A stretch of 64,000 bases of DNA from Casimicrobiaceae bacterium (GTDB lineage Bacteria; Pseudomonadota; Gammaproteobacteria; Burkholderiales; Casimicrobiaceae). This document shows positions 38,902-50,175 of the stretch, in pieces. The stretch is taken from NCBI GenBank assembly GCA_025056355.1, contig JANWWI010000003.1:87457-151456 (forward strand). Reading direction: 5' to 3'. A program made the translations under genes and the position numbers. The number at the start of each line of letters is the position of its first letter. Positions within the stretch are counted from its first letter, which is position 1. The notes under the pieces are model-generated. The model had not been told where the DNA came from and ran no database searches. It was given only the letters and a program-made list of their open reading frames with translations.

Positions 38902-39384
38902 TTATTTTACGACCGTGAGCGTTGGGCGTCTGCGCTCGCTTGTCTCGGGCTTGGCCACGTCGGGTTCTGAGGCAGGCGCTCCCGAGCCTTGGAGTAGACG
39001 CAGATCGCGCGTGTCCGATTTGAACGACGCCTCTTCGTCCGGGGGGCCAACCTCAGCCCCTGGTGCATCGACCGGGCCCGGCGCAAAACCCATTCCGTAG
39101 CCGGTCTCTTTTGCGTAAATCCCGATCACCGCGCTCATCGGAATCGCGATCTCCTGCGACTCCCCTTTGAATCGGGCGTTGAACAGAATCCAGTCGTTGT
39201 CCATCGTGAGCCGATGGGTGGCAAGCGGCCCAATGTTGAGCACGATTTCACCGTCGCGAACGTAAGCCATCGGCACGCGCGTCTTGGCATTGACGCGTAC
39301 GACCAAGTGCGGCGTGTAGCCCGATTCCACACACCACTCATAGAGCGCCCGGATCAAGTAGGGCTTTACGGTTTGATCACTCAT
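38902..39384 (-). CDS. sspB: ClpXP protease specificity-enhancing factor SspB
   Basis: KPYLIRALYEWCVESGYTPHLVV...IVLNIGP.ATHRLTMDNDWILFNARFKG; C-terminal RRPTLTVVK (ClpX-binding-like tail). Confidence 0.96.
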   Translation of the reverse strand: MSDQTVKPYLIRALYEWCVESGYTPHLVVRVNAKTRVPMAYVRDGEIVLNIGPLATHRLTMDNDWILFNARFKGESQEIAIPMSAVIGIYAKETGYGMGFAPGPVDAPGAEVGPPDEEASFKSDTRDLRLLQGSGAPASEPDVAKPETSERRRPTLTVVK

Positions 39385-39468
39385 CCTCTCTTACACCGTT
39401 CGAACGCTCCTGAATCGCCCCGTTAGACCATAGAGCTCAGATTTTCTTCGGCCTTCGTTGCGCCACGA

Positions 39469-40068
39469 TCACCGCCGCATGCCTCGTTCCGCCGGTGTGA
39501 GCGAATCAATAAACCCTTGCCGCGAAAACAAGCGCTCGGCGTACTTCAGAATCGGCGCCGCCGACTTCGGCAGCGTGATTTGGTAATGCGACAACCGCCA
39601 CAACACGGGCGCAAGCGCCACGTCGAGCATCGAGTAGTCTTCGCCCAGCATGTGTTTCTGCTTGTTGAAAACCACCGAAATCTCGGTCAGCCGGTCGCGG
39701 ATTGCCGCGCGCGCCTTGTCTGCGTGACGCGGATTTTTCTTTTCCAACTCCTCGACGTGAACAAAGATTTCGCGATGAAAGCGATACAAGAACAGTCGCG
39801 CGCGGGCTCGCGTCGCCGGCTCCGGCGGCATCAGTTGCGGATGCGGGAAACGCTCATCGATGTATTCGTTGATGATGTTCGACTCGTGCAAGATCAAGTC
39901 TCGCTCGACGAGGATCGGCACCGTGTTGTAGGGATTCATGACGGCCAACTCCTCGGGTTTGTTATCCAGATCCACGTCGATGATTTGGAAGTCCATCCCC
40001 TTCTCGTGAAGGACGATGCGGCACTGATGGCTGAAGGGGTCAGTGGTTCCCGAGTACAGGGTCATCAT
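39469..40068 (-). CDS. sspA: Stringent starvation protein A / GST-fold protein
   Basis: MMTLYSGTTDPFSHQCRIVLHEKGMDFQIIDVDLDNKPEELAVMNPYNTVPILVERDLILHESNIINEYIDERFPHPQLMP. Confidence 0.96.
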   Translation of the reverse strand: MMTLYSGTTDPFSHQCRIVLHEKGMDFQIIDVDLDNKPEELAVMNPYNTVPILVERDLILHESNIINEYIDERFPHPQLMPPEPATRARARLFLYRFHREIFVHVEELEKKNPRHADKARAAIRDRLTEISVVFNKQKHMLGEDYSMLDVALAPVLWRLSHYQITLPKSAAPILKYAERLFSRQGFIDSLTPAERGMRR

Positions 40069-40226
40069 AGTCCGTGAAGCAAAATCGTTGTGTCAAAGTA
40101 AAGAGTATGCGGACCGAAAGGGATGGCCAAACGCCGCTACGCGACCCGGCCGACGGGTCGCTCACTCAACTGAGTTGTCAAAACATCAATCCGGCGCCAG
40201 CTCCGTCGTCGCCGTCGGTGTGGCAC

Positions 40227-41099
40227 TCAGGTCACGTCTTTCCAGTACTCCTTTTTGAGCCAAATCACGGCCGGCAAGAGCAACCCAAGCAAGAGCATGA
40301 CGACGATGCCGATTTGAATGCGCGCCGTGCGATACGGTTCGGCCATGTAAACCATAAAGTTCACGAGATCGGCCATCGCTGCGTCGAACTGTTGCGGGCT
40401 CAGGAGGCCATCGGTCGCTGGAACAAGCTGCCGAACCACATAGAACGTCTCGGTCTTGCCCTCTCGGTTCTCAACGCGCTCTTCAAAGCTTGCCAGGGTC
40501 GGACTTGCGATGAAGGCGGCGCGGGCTTGATTGCGCGCTTCGGCCAGCGTTTTGATGTTTTGACCATCGACCTTGAACACGCTTTCCTTCAAGGTCTGAT
40601 TTCCCTGCAACTCGGCCATCGCATGCGGCATGCCGATGTTAGGCGCGACGAGGTTGTTCCAACCTGTCTCACGGGTCGCATCGACATAAAAAGCGCGCAA
40701 GTAGGCGCCCAACCGCTCCGGCGTGTAACTGCGCGCAATGACCGATAAATCCGGCGGCACGGCGCCAAACCATTCTTTGGCGTCCTTGGGATCAATGGCC
40801 ACCTTCATGGTCTCGCCGATCTTTTCGGTGGTGAACATGAGGTTTTTCTTGATCTGCTCTGGCGTCAGACCAATCTCGGTGAGCCGGTTGTAACGCATGA
40901 ACTGCGCGCCATGGCAGTTCAGGCAATGATTGACGAAGAGCCGCGCACCGCGCTGAAGCGACTCAAGGTCGTTACTTGCCGCGGTTGCGCCGACAAACTT
41001 GATCTCGGGCCCTCCCGCCGCAAGCGCCACCGTCAGCGGCAGTGCGGCGTAAATCGCGGCAGCCGAGCGCCAAAAATTTCGAAACAGCGCGTGTTTCAT
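40227..41099 (-). CDS. petC: Cytochrome c1
   Basis: LFVNHCLNCHGAQFMRYNRL heme motif; C-terminal TM; downstream of cytochrome b. Confidence 0.97.
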   Translation of the reverse strand: MKHALFRNFWRSAAAIYAALPLTVALAAGGPEIKFVGATAASNDLESLQRGARLFVNHCLNCHGAQFMRYNRLTEIGLTPEQIKKNLMFTTEKIGETMKVAIDPKDAKEWFGAVPPDLSVIARSYTPERLGAYLRAFYVDATRETGWNNLVAPNIGMPHAMAELQGNQTLKESVFKVDGQNIKTLAEARNQARAAFIASPTLASFEERVENREGKTETFYVVRQLVPATDGLLSPQQFDAAMADLVNFMVYMAEPYRTARIQIGIVVMLLLGLLLPAVIWLKKEYWKDVT

Positions 41100-41114
41100 C
41101 TGAACCCCTTTGAC

Positions 41115-42458
41115 TCACTCGGCCGCGGCCGGGGCATGACCGCCGTGGTAGCGGAGGCGTTGAGGTTCGGGTTTTTCGCGGTCACGTTTCGTGTACCACG
41201 GCATCAACAGGAAAAAGGCGAAGTACACGACCGTGAATACCCGCGCCGCCCAGGTTGCACGGTCGCGCGTATCGAGAAAGCTCGCCCACTCCCCAAACTG
41301 CCCCCAAACGGTGGTGGGCTTTACGCCTAGATAACCCAGGACGACAAAGGAGACGATAAACGCGGTGAAAAAACCTTTCCAGAGAGGACCGCGGTAGCGG
41401 ATTGACTTGACCCGCCCACGATCGAGCCATGGCAAGGCGAAGAAGATGAGCACGGCTAACCCCATGAGCAGCACACCGGGAAACTGTGACCCAAACAACG
41501 GCGGCACGGCGCGCAGGATCGAATAAAACGGCGTGAAATACCACACGGGCGCGATGTGGTCGGGCGTTTTGAGCGGATCGGCGGGGATGAAGTTGTTGTG
41601 CTCAAGGAAATACCCACCCATCTCCGGCGCGAAGAAGACGATCGCCGAAAACACGATCAAAAACACGACCACGCCGACGAGATCTTTGACGGTGTAGTAC
41701 GGATGAAAGGGCACACCGTCGGCGGGAGCATCTTTCGCCCAGCGGTTGCCTTTGGGCCCCTGTTTGATCTCGATGCCGTCGGGATTGTTCGAGCCAACCT
41801 CGTGCAGCGCCATGATGTGTGCAACCACCAGACCGAGCAGCACAAGCGGCAGTGCGATCACATGAAAAGCGAAAAAGCGGTTCAAGGTCGCATCGCCGAT
41901 CGAGTAGTCGCCGCGAATCCAGACCGCCAGATCCGGCCCGATGAAAGGCACCGCCGAGAACAGATTGACAATGACCTGCGCGCCCCAAAAGCTCATCTGA
42001 CCCCAGGGCAGCAGGTAGCCGAAGAATGCCTCGGCCATCAGACACAAGTAGATCAGGCAACCGATGATCCAAACGAGTTCGCGCGGCTTGCGGTAGCTGC
42101 CGTACATAAGTCCGCGGCACATATGGAGGTAAACGACGACAAAGAACATCGATGCCCCGGTGGAGTGCATGTAGCGGATCAGCCAGCCGTAGGGGACGTC
42201 GCGCATGATGTATTCGACCGAGCCAAAGGCTTGATTGGCATCGGGCTTGTAATTCATCGTCAGGAAAATGCCCGTGACAATCTGGATCACCAGAACGAGC
42301 AGCGCGAGCGAACCGAAGTAGTACCAGAAGTTGAAGTTCTTCGGCGCGTAATACTCGGTCATGTGCTCGCGCATGAGCCTCGAGAGCGGAAAGCGCTCAT
42401 CGATCCAGCGCAAAAACGCGTTTTTGTAAGGACTCGGAGCCTTTTGCACAGAGGCCAT
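41115..42458 (-). CDS. petB: Ubiquinol-cytochrome c reductase cytochrome b
   Basis: 447 aa multi-TM; WYYFGSLALLVLVIQIVTGIFLTMNY, GASMFFVVVYLHMCRGL, PEWYF-region variant. Confidence 0.97.
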   Translation of the reverse strand: MASVQKAPSPYKNAFLRWIDERFPLSRLMREHMTEYYAPKNFNFWYYFGSLALLVLVIQIVTGIFLTMNYKPDANQAFGSVEYIMRDVPYGWLIRYMHSTGASMFFVVVYLHMCRGLMYGSYRKPRELVWIIGCLIYLCLMAEAFFGYLLPWGQMSFWGAQVIVNLFSAVPFIGPDLAVWIRGDYSIGDATLNRFFAFHVIALPLVLLGLVVAHIMALHEVGSNNPDGIEIKQGPKGNRWAKDAPADGVPFHPYYTVKDLVGVVVFLIVFSAIVFFAPEMGGYFLEHNNFIPADPLKTPDHIAPVWYFTPFYSILRAVPPLFGSQFPGVLLMGLAVLIFFALPWLDRGRVKSIRYRGPLWKGFFTAFIVSFVVLGYLGVKPTTVWGQFGEWASFLDTRDRATWAARVFTVVYFAFFLLMPWYTKRDREKPEPQRLRYHGGHAPAAAE

Positions 42459-42463
42459 GGCGG

Positions 42464-43054
42464 TTATGCCTCCCTGCCGTCCGGATGGACCCCAATGACG
42501 AGCTTGTTGCCCTCGATCCGATGCGGCGGAACGGGCAGGTTCTTGGGTGCCGGCGAACCGGTATAGACGCGCCCCGCCAAATCAAACTTCGAGCCATGGC
42601 ACGGGCAGTAAAAGCCTCCGTACCAATCGTTGCCAAGCTCGCCGGGGGTCAGCTTGCTGACCGGAGAACAACCCAGGTGCGTACAAATCCCTTCAACCAC
42701 GAGCAGATCGGGCTTGGCCGAGCGCGTCGTTTTGTCTACGTAGGCTGGCTGCTCAGAAATCTTCGAGTCGGGGTCGTTGAGTTGCGAACGGGGCACCTTG
42801 GCGATGGAGGCTACCTGTTCAGCGCTGCGCCGCATCACCCAGACGACTTTGCCGCGCCACTCGACATTGACCTTTTCGCCGGGCTTGAGGTTGGAAAGAT
42901 CGACTTCGACCGGCGCGCCGGCAGCCTTCGCGCGCTCGGACGGGCGAAGCGATGCTGCGAAAGGCACAACCGAGGCCGCCGCGAGCAGCGTTCCAGGTAC
43001 CGCAGCCGTGGCGATGGCGGCCCGGCGCCGCGAGGAATTGACAGGTTCACTCAT
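42464..43054 (-). CDS. petA: Rieske iron-sulfur subunit of the bc1 complex
   Basis: Tat-type SSRRRAAIATAA; CTHLGCSP and CPCHGSKFD. Confidence 0.97.
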   Translation of the reverse strand: MSEPVNSSRRRAAIATAAVPGTLLAAASVVPFAASLRPSERAKAAGAPVEVDLSNLKPGEKVNVEWRGKVVWVMRRSAEQVASIAKVPRSQLNDPDSKISEQPAYVDKTTRSAKPDLLVVEGICTHLGCSPVSKLTPGELGNDWYGGFYCPCHGSKFDLAGRVYTGSPAPKNLPVPPHRIEGNKLVIGVHPDGREA

Positions 43055-43226
43055 GGGCTTTACCGAGGTGGGTATAAAGCAGAGCCAGTCCGCGCTACCG
43101 ACGGTGTAGCTCGCTCGCTGGCTCGACAGCAAAGACCGAGAATCAAGCCGCGGTCAACAGCATTTTAGTGGCTAGACCGATCGTGCTTCGGTCTCGGAAT
43201 CCGTTGCTTGCGAGCTTTGTCCTCCC

Positions 43227-44084
43227 TCAAAGCGGGCGCGGCAAACTGCGCTCCAAGTGACGCAACACATCGGCCACCGGAGGGCGCACGCCGTGCCACC
43301 AGGCGAAACTCTCGGCCGCCTGCTCGACGAGCATGCCCAACCCGTCGGCCACCCGAGCCCCGGCCGCGTGGGCTTCGCGCAGAAACGGCGTCCAGCCCTT
43401 GCCGTAGACCATCGAATATGCGAGCGAGCCGGGGCCAAACACCGTTCGTGACAGTCGAAGCGGCTCTTCCGAGAGGCTGGTTGAAGTTGCATCGATCACC
43501 ACGTCAAATGGAGCCTCAAACCGCGGGCGATCCTCCTGGACATCTTGCAAAGAGATCGCGCGCACGCGACGCGCTTCGGGATCAAAGCTTGCGGCGAGCG
43601 CTTGCGCCCGCTCGAACGTTCGGTTTGCAATCCGAAGCGATCGAACCCCGGACTCGAGCAACGGCCCGATCACCCCGCGCGCCGCACCCCCGGCGCCCAC
43701 TAAAAGCACGCGCGCGCCGTCCAGTCGCTGGCCAAGATTGACCTCGAGATCGCGGACCAGTCCGACGCCATCGAAATTCTCCGCCTCGATGCGCCCGTCG
43801 TGCAGCCGAAGACAATTGGCAGCGCCCGCCGCACGAACGCGCTCGGACACGGTATCGGCCAACTGCGCCGCCTCCGGCTTGAACGGCACCGTCACGTTGA
43901 GACCGGCCCCGCCCGCGGCAAAGAAATCCCTGACGGCCGCGGAAAAGCCATCGAGCGGCGCTAGCAGTCTCGTGTACTCGAGGGCAATGCCCGTCGCCTC
44001 GGCAAAGGCGGCATGAATTTCGGGCGAGCGAGACTGCGCGACCGGATGACCGATCACGGCGTAACGACGCGATGCCGCGTTCAT
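43227..44084 (-). CDS. aroE: Shikimate dehydrogenase
   Basis: YAVIGHPVAQSRSPEIHAAFAEATGI; GLNVTVPFKPEA; LLVGAGGAARGV. Confidence 0.95.
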   Translation of the reverse strand: MNAASRRYAVIGHPVAQSRSPEIHAAFAEATGIALEYTRLLAPLDGFSAAVRDFFAAGGAGLNVTVPFKPEAAQLADTVSERVRAAGAANCLRLHDGRIEAENFDGVGLVRDLEVNLGQRLDGARVLLVGAGGAARGVIGPLLESGVRSLRIANRTFERAQALAASFDPEARRVRAISLQDVQEDRPRFEAPFDVVIDATSTSLSEEPLRLSRTVFGPGSLAYSMVYGKGWTPFLREAHAAGARVADGLGMLVEQAAESFAWWHGVRPPVADVLRHLERSLPRPL

Positions 44085-44291
44085 GGCGCTCTCCCCGGGC
44101 CCATGCAAAAACACTCGGCATGAATGGAGCCGCTCAAAACCGGTTCCATCAAGACCGCCGGGGTGACCTCGCGGACTTGCGACCGCGCGGCCACAAACAA
44201 CCGCATGGACATGGACTGTAGTATTCTCCAAGAATTTGTGCGGCGCAGCAGTCGCACGAAGCATCCCTCCTCAGTCAACTCCTTAGTCAAG

Positions 44292-45470
44292 ATGGCAGTC
44301 TCCGTTTCTGCCCACCTACCGCAACGCCCCCGCGTCGGATTTGTCGGCTGGCGCGGCATGGTCGGCTCTGTGCTCATGCAGCGCATGAGCGAAGAACGTG
44401 ATTTCGATGCGATCGAGGTCACCTTCTTTAGCACTTCGGCCCCTGGAAAACCGGCGCCGCAAATCCCCGGCTGTGTCGCCTTTGACCCTGTCCTGCGGGA
44501 TGGCCATGACCTTGCGGCACTCAAGAGCATGGATGTCATCATCAGCTGCCAAGGCGGCGACTACACGAAGAGCGTTCACAAGCCGCTGCGAGAAGCCGGC
44601 TGGCGCGGCCACTGGATCGATGCCGCAAGCGCCCTGCGCATGGCGGAGAGCTCCACCATTGTGCTCGATCCGGTGAATTTGCCCGTCATCAAGGCCGCCC
44701 TAGCGGGCGGCTGCCGCGATTGGATCGGCGGTAACTGCACGGTCTCTTGCATGCTCATGGGCGTTGGCGCGCTGTTCAAAGCCGGGCTGGTCGAATGGAT
44801 GCAGACCTCGACCTATCAGGCGGCTTCGGGCGCAGGGGCAGCCAACATGCGCGAACTGCTCACGCAGTTCGGCGCACTCTATGGCGAAGTCTCCGAGCTC
44901 TTGGCAGATCCGGCCAGTGCGATTCTCGAGATCGATCGCCGCGTCAGTGCACGGCAGCGCCGCTTCACCCCCGAAGAAACCGCTCACTTCCGTGGCGTTC
45001 CCCTCGGCGGAAATCTCATTCCGTGGATCGATACCGATCTCGGCAATGGCACGAGCCGCGAGGAATGGAAGGGCATGGCCGAGACGAACAAGATTCTCGG
45101 CTTGGGCCCAACCTACGGCAAGCCGGCCGTTCCGATTGATTCGACTTGCGTGCGCGTTGGAACGATGCGTTGTCACTCGCAATCGCTCACCTTCAAGCTC
45201 ACGCGCGATGTGCCGCTCGCCGATATCGAAAGCATGATCCGTGCGGACAACCCCTGGGTGAGGTGGGTCCCCAACGAACGCGAAGCGACCGAGCGCGAGC
45301 TGACCCCAGCCGCGGTAGCAGGCACCTTGATGATTCCGGTCGGACGCGTTCGCAAACTCGCGATGGGACCGCAATACCTCGGTGCCTTTACGATCGGCGA
45401 CCAGCTTCTCTGGGGCGCTGCAGAACCCCTGCGGCGAATGCTGCGGATTTTGCTCGGCGATCTCGGCTGA
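44292..45470 (+). CDS. asd: Aspartate-semialdehyde dehydrogenase
   Basis: [55 protein letters not shown]. Start set at MAVSVSAH. Confidence 0.97.
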   Translation: MAVSVSAHLPQRPRVGFVGWRGMVGSVLMQRMSEERDFDAIEVTFFSTSAPGKPAPQIPGCVAFDPVLRDGHDLAALKSMDVIISCQGGDYTKSVHKPLREAGWRGHWIDAASALRMAESSTIVLDPVNLPVIKAALAGGCRDWIGGNCTVSCMLMGVGALFKAGLVEWMQTSTYQAASGAGAANMRELLTQFGALYGEVSELLADPASAILEIDRRVSARQRRFTPEETAHFRGVPLGGNLIPWIDTDLGNGTSREEWKGMAETNKILGLGPTYGKPAVPIDSTCVRVGTMRCHSQSLTFKLTRDVPLADIESMIRADNPWVRWVPNEREATERELTPAAVAGTLMIPVGRVRKLAMGPQYLGAFTIGDQLLWGAAEPLRRMLRILLGDLG

Positions 45471-45550
45471 CACGACGAGTTCAGGGCCAACGGGCCCCGA
45501 CGGCTGGAACGCTCGGGCTGCGTGCCGTGTGGCCCTGCGGGTTTGCTCGC

Positions 45551-45973
45551 CTACTTCTTGAGTGCGTCGCGGATTTCTCGCAGCAACAAGACATCCTCCG
45601 GCGTTGGCGGCGCAGGCGGCTCGGCAGCCGCGCGCAGGCGATTCATCGCTTTGACGATCAAGAAGACGATCCAGGCCAAGATCACGAAATTGAGCAGAAC
45701 CGTCAAGAAGTTGCCGTAGGCGAAGGTCGCAATGCCTGCCTTTTTGAGTTCAGCAAGGGTCGTGAGCTTGTTCGGATTGTCACCCAGCACGATGAAGAGG
45801 TTCGAAAAATCGAGCCCGCCGAACATGCGTCCGACCACCGGCATGATCAAGTCACCCACCGCCGAATCGACGATCTTGCCGAAAGCCCCCCCGATGATGA
45901 CGCCTACGGCCAAATCCATCACGTTGCCCTTGAGGGCAAAGGTCCGAAACTCCTGCATCAAGGACATGGTCAC
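45551..45973 (-). CDS. mscL: Large-conductance mechanosensitive channel
   Basis: [42 protein letters not shown]. Confidence 0.97.
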   Translation of the reverse strand: MTMSLMQEFRTFALKGNVMDLAVGVIIGGAFGKIVDSAVGDLIMPVVGRMFGGLDFSNLFIVLGDNPNKLTTLAELKKAGIATFAYGNFLTVLLNFVILAWIVFLIVKAMNRLRAAAEPPAPPTPEDVLLLREIRDALKK

Positions 45974-45987
45974 TGCCTCCTCGTCGT

Positions 45988-46341
<354 letters not shown>

Positions 46342-46756
46342 CTACCGGGCCAGTATGCCAGAGCCGCACCGTGTCGGAAACGGCCCGCGTCGCCTTGATG
46401 TCGTTTTTTGCCATCGCCGTGAGCAGGAGCGAATACCAGACCCTGGTCATCGCCGCATCGATCCTGCCGAGAGGATGTGGCCGTCTGCGGCGCCGATTTG
46501 CTTGAAACGACCGGGGTGAGACGGCCCCAGTTCACGCACCCCGCTTGACAGACTTCGAGCGGCTGGCCGCAACGGTTGAGGGTCGAGCCGTCGGAGACGC
46601 TGCTCGTTCGTGAAGGGGCAGACCCTAGCGGCAACCACGCGCCCACGCAAACGCTCTACCCGGCCGTTTGCCCCGCTAGCCGAAACGCAAACGAGCCGAC
46701 ATCCGGGGCTTTCCGTCGTAGATGCCGCGTCTCGATGCGGCTTCGAGGCGACGGCC

Positions 46757-48376
46757 CTATTCGCGCCAGCCGTTCGTGATCGGATAGCGCCAGTCGCGCC
46801 CGAAGGCGCGCGGCGTCACGCGCGGGCCGACCGGTGCCTGCCGCCGTTTGTACTCGTTGATGCGCAGCAAGCGCACCACTTGATCGACCGCCTCGGCTGG
46901 CAAGCCGCGTGCCTTGATCTCGGCCACGGAGAGGTTTTGCTCCATGTAGAGCGCCATGATCTCGTCGAGCACCGGGTAGGGCGGCAGGCTGTCTTGGTCA
47001 GTCTGCCCGTGCCTCAGTTCAGCCGAGGGCGCACGCGTGAGGACCCGCTCGGGAATCACCCGGCCAAGCGAGTTTCGCCAACGCGCCAATTCGTAGACGA
47101 GCTCTTTACGAACGTCCTTGAGGACGCCAAAGCCACCGGCCATGTCCCCGTAGAGGGTCGCATAGCCAGTGGTCATCTCGCTCTTGTTACCGGTGGTGAG
47201 CACAAGCCAGCCCGTCTTGTTGGACAAGGCCATGAGCAGCGTGCCACGAATGCGCGACTGGAGGTTTTCTTCGGTCGCATCCGGTGCAAGACCTGCAAAC
47301 TGAGCCGCAAGCGCCGAGGCGAATGCCTCGTAGATCGGCTCGATCGGAATCTCGTCGTAACGCACGCCGTGCTCGGCGGCCATCCAGCGCGCGTCCTCCA
47401 GGCTCATCGACGCATTGAACTTCGAGGGCATCATGACGGCACGCACGCGGTCGCGGCCAAGCGCATCGACCGCGATCGCAAGCACGAGAGCACTGTCGAT
47501 CCCGCCGGAAAGCCCGAGCAAAACCCCCGGGAAGCCGTTTTTGCCGACGTAGTCGCGCACGGCGAGCACGAGCGCGGAATAGACATCAGCCACCGTTGCT
47601 TGCGGCGCGTTGAAGCGCACCGGCTGCGGCTCCACGCGCCCCTGGACACGGTGAAATTCGACGAGGGCCAAGACCTCGGCAAACCCCGGCAGGCGTTGCG
47701 TCAGCTCGCCGCGATCGTCCATGACGAAGGACTGCCCGTCGAACACGAGCTCGTCTTGCCCGCCGACGAGATTGCAGTAGAGCAGCGGCAAGGCAGTCTC
47801 GCGCACCCGGGCGCGACAGGCCGCCTCGCGCGCGGCGAAGTGGTCTGTGTCATAAGGCGAGCCGTTGATCACGACGAGCAATTCAGCGCCAGCCGCGCGC
47901 GCCTGCTGGGCCGCACGCGGCAACCAGGCATCCTCGCAAATGAGAATGCCGATCCGCGTCTGCCCAACGGTAACGACACAGGCTTCGCAGCCCGGCGAAA
48001 AGTAGCGTTTCTCGTCGAAGACGGCATAGTTGGGCAATTCTTGTTTGCGATAGACGGCTTCAATCCGCCCGCCGCGCAGGACTGCCGCGGCGTTATAGAG
48101 CGGCCCCTCGGGGGTGTCCTGCCAAGGCAGGCCGACCACGAGCGCCACCTCGTGCGGCGCCTCGTTCGCAAGCGCAACGGTCTGCGCGCGGCACGCCTCG
48201 ACGAACGCCCTGCGCAAGAGCAAATCCTCCGGCACGTAGCCGCAAATTGAAAGCTCCGGGCTGACGAGCAACTGCGCCTTGACAGCCGCTGCCGCCCTCG
48301 CGGCCTCAAGCAACTTGACTCGATTGCCCGACAGGTCGCCGACCTTGAGGTTTACCTGCGCAATCAGCGCTTTCAT
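46757..48376 (-). CDS. nadE: NAD+ synthase, glutamine-hydrolysing
   Basis: Nitrilase-type N domain (MKALIAQVNLKVGDLSGN) and LGLSGGIDSALVLAIAVDALG synthetase domain. Confidence 0.95.
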   Translation of the reverse strand: MKALIAQVNLKVGDLSGNRVKLLEAARAAAAVKAQLLVSPELSICGYVPEDLLLRRAFVEACRAQTVALANEAPHEVALVVGLPWQDTPEGPLYNAAAVLRGGRIEAVYRKQELPNYAVFDEKRYFSPGCEACVVTVGQTRIGILICEDAWLPRAAQQARAAGAELLVVINGSPYDTDHFAAREAACRARVRETALPLLYCNLVGGQDELVFDGQSFVMDDRGELTQRLPGFAEVLALVEFHRVQGRVEPQPVRFNAPQATVADVYSALVLAVRDYVGKNGFPGVLLGLSGGIDSALVLAIAVDALGRDRVRAVMMPSKFNASMSLEDARWMAAEHGVRYDEIPIEPIYEAFASALAAQFAGLAPDATEENLQSRIRGTLLMALSNKTGWLVLTTGNKSEMTTGYATLYGDMAGGFGVLKDVRKELVYELARWRNSLGRVIPERVLTRAPSAELRHGQTDQDSLPPYPVLDEIMALYMEQNLSVAEIKARGLPAEAVDQVVRLLRINEYKRRQAPVGPRVTPRAFGRDWRYPITNGWRE

Positions 48377-49101
48377 GCACAGCGATTGTAGGAAGGCGCA
48401 CGAAGCGTTTGCTTGGACAACGGCATCGCCCGCCAGCAGATCCCCTGAGCGCCGCGTTTGAAACGGCCACAAAGACCGACGACCGACCTAAGCAGGCGCC
48501 GGAAACAGTAGCTTGCCGTGTCGCGCGCCCCTGACACGCCGCGACGCGACACGGCCTGGAAAGATTCCAAACGAGGGCTGCCGCAAATACCGGCCCGCAG
48601 TCCTCGACACGCCAAACATCCGCTCGTTGAGAAGGTCGAGCACCCGCCCTTCGGCTTGATCCTGAGACCGACCGTGGACGGTTGGGGCCGCAATCCGCGT
48701 TGTCGACACTCCGGCCGCTGTTGCGGTCGAGGCAGCGCCCCGAAAGAGAGGACCCGAGCAAGAGGAGCCGGCAGCTTCGCGTTTGCGCTCTGTTTCTCGG
48801 GCGCGCTCGCCACCGCGAACGGCCGTGAAGCAAGAAAAATCGGTGGGCGCGTGGGGTCGGATCAAAGAAAGGGCTCTCCGTCGCAGTCGCGGCCCGCACG
48901 GCCGCGGCCAGGCGTTGTCACGGCATCGGCGTCATTGGGTTCGTGACTGAGCGACGCGGACCGCCTGCGGGAGGAACGCGGCTCGAGGATCGAACAGGAA
49001 GCGTCGTCGCCGGCCAGCCGTGCCCGTTTGCGCGCCAAAGGCTGTCCCGCATCGAAACGGAAGCCGCCGGCATCGGCGCGGCGCGCAGCGCAGCGCGCGG
49101 C

Positions 49102-50175
49102 TCAAGCAATTGAGGCAAAGCTCGTCCTGATCGAACGATGTTCCCCGTGGCTACCCATACAGCGCCGCCACAGCGCCTCAAATGCCTCAAGTACCGCCTG
49201 AGCGCTGATCTCGCCAACGTGCCCCTCTTCACGGTAGGTCGGATGGCCGAGTGCAATGACCGGCGCCGAGGGCGCGCGCGGCGCCCAGCGCGCATAACCG
49301 TGCTTTCCGAAGAGCACAACCAGCGGACAATCAAGCGCGGCTGCCAGGTGCGCAGGCCCGGTATCCACCGAGATCATCGCACTTGCCAGCCCAGCCAACC
49401 CGGCTAGCCGCGGCAGCGGCAGCTCCCGCGCCGCATCGATCACCCGGGCACGCGCGCGCACGCCCAGGCGCGCCCAAATTCCACCGGTCACGTCCGCCTC
49501 GGTCGGCAAACCGCAGAGGACAACGTGGGCGTGCGGTTCACGATCGAGGAGACCCTCGACCACCGTCGCCCAGCGCTCGAGGGGCCAGAACTTGTCGTTG
49601 TCCACGCGATTCAGACTGAATCGTCTGCTTGTTTTTTTGCTGCCCGGCTGGATCAAGATGAGCGGCGCCGCGGCTGGGATACCCTGCCTCGCGAGCCAGC
49701 GTCGCGCATCCGCGCGCCAGAGCTCGGGCAAATGCAACACCGGTACGCCGACACCCGGCACGATCGGCCGATCATGCGCCACGGCATACCACCAGTCGGC
49801 CCAGTGCACATCCTCGCCTGGCCAGTCGTCCCAGAGGGCACGGATGCGCGAGGCCGGGACCGCACGCTCCACGAGCCGCCGTGCCGCCGGTTCCGGATCG
49901 CACAGCCACACCGGGCCCGAATGCCCCTTGAGCCAGGAAACGGCGTGCCACTGCGACGGCGTGAGAAGCCAAGGCCGCTTGCGACTGGTGACGGTGCACA
50001 CCTCGTGCACGAACGGCTGCACCGAGAGCAACGTCCGCGCCCAGAGGCCGGAGGTCAGCACGTCGATCGGCCGCCCATACCGTCGCGCCAACGCGTCGAG
50101 CAATACAGTCAGCAGCACCGTGTCGCCAAGCGCCGCAAAGCGGACGACAACGGGTGCGGCCTCGGTTCCAGTCAA
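49102..50175 (-). CDS. Glycosyltransferase family 9 / heptosyltransferase-like
   Basis: [56 protein letters not shown]. Confidence 0.88.
   Translation of the reverse strand: MTGTEAAPVVVRFAALGDTVLLTVLLDALARRYGRPIDVLTSGLWARTLLSVQPFVHEVCTVTSRKRPWLLTPSQWHAVSWLKGHSGPVWLCDPEPAARRLVERAVPASRIRALWDDWPGEDVHWADWWYAVAHDRPIVPGVGVPVLHLPELWRADARRWLARQGIPAAAPLILIQPGSKKTSRRFSLNRVDNDKFWPLERWATVVEGLLDREPHAHVVLCGLPTEADVTGGIWARLGVRARARVIDAARELPLPRLAGLAGLASAMISVDTGPAHLAAALDCPLVVLFGKHGYARWAPRAPSAPVIALGHPTYREEGHVGEISAQAVLEAFEALWRRCMGSHGEHRSIRTSFASIA

Noticed and set aside
41556-42566. 336-aa plus-strand ORF
   Set aside because: Antisense to petB/petA; shadow ORF.
44124-44291. N-terminal extension of asd in the ORF track
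   Set aside because: Extension ([13 protein letters not shown]...) shows no asd homology; the conserved N-terminus [13 protein letters not shown] begins just after ATG 44292.
48518-48946. 142-aa plus-strand ORF (and overlapping minus-strand ORFs) in the nadE-GT9 gap
   Set aside because: No family resemblance, several overlapping frames open at once; not enough support to call a gene.
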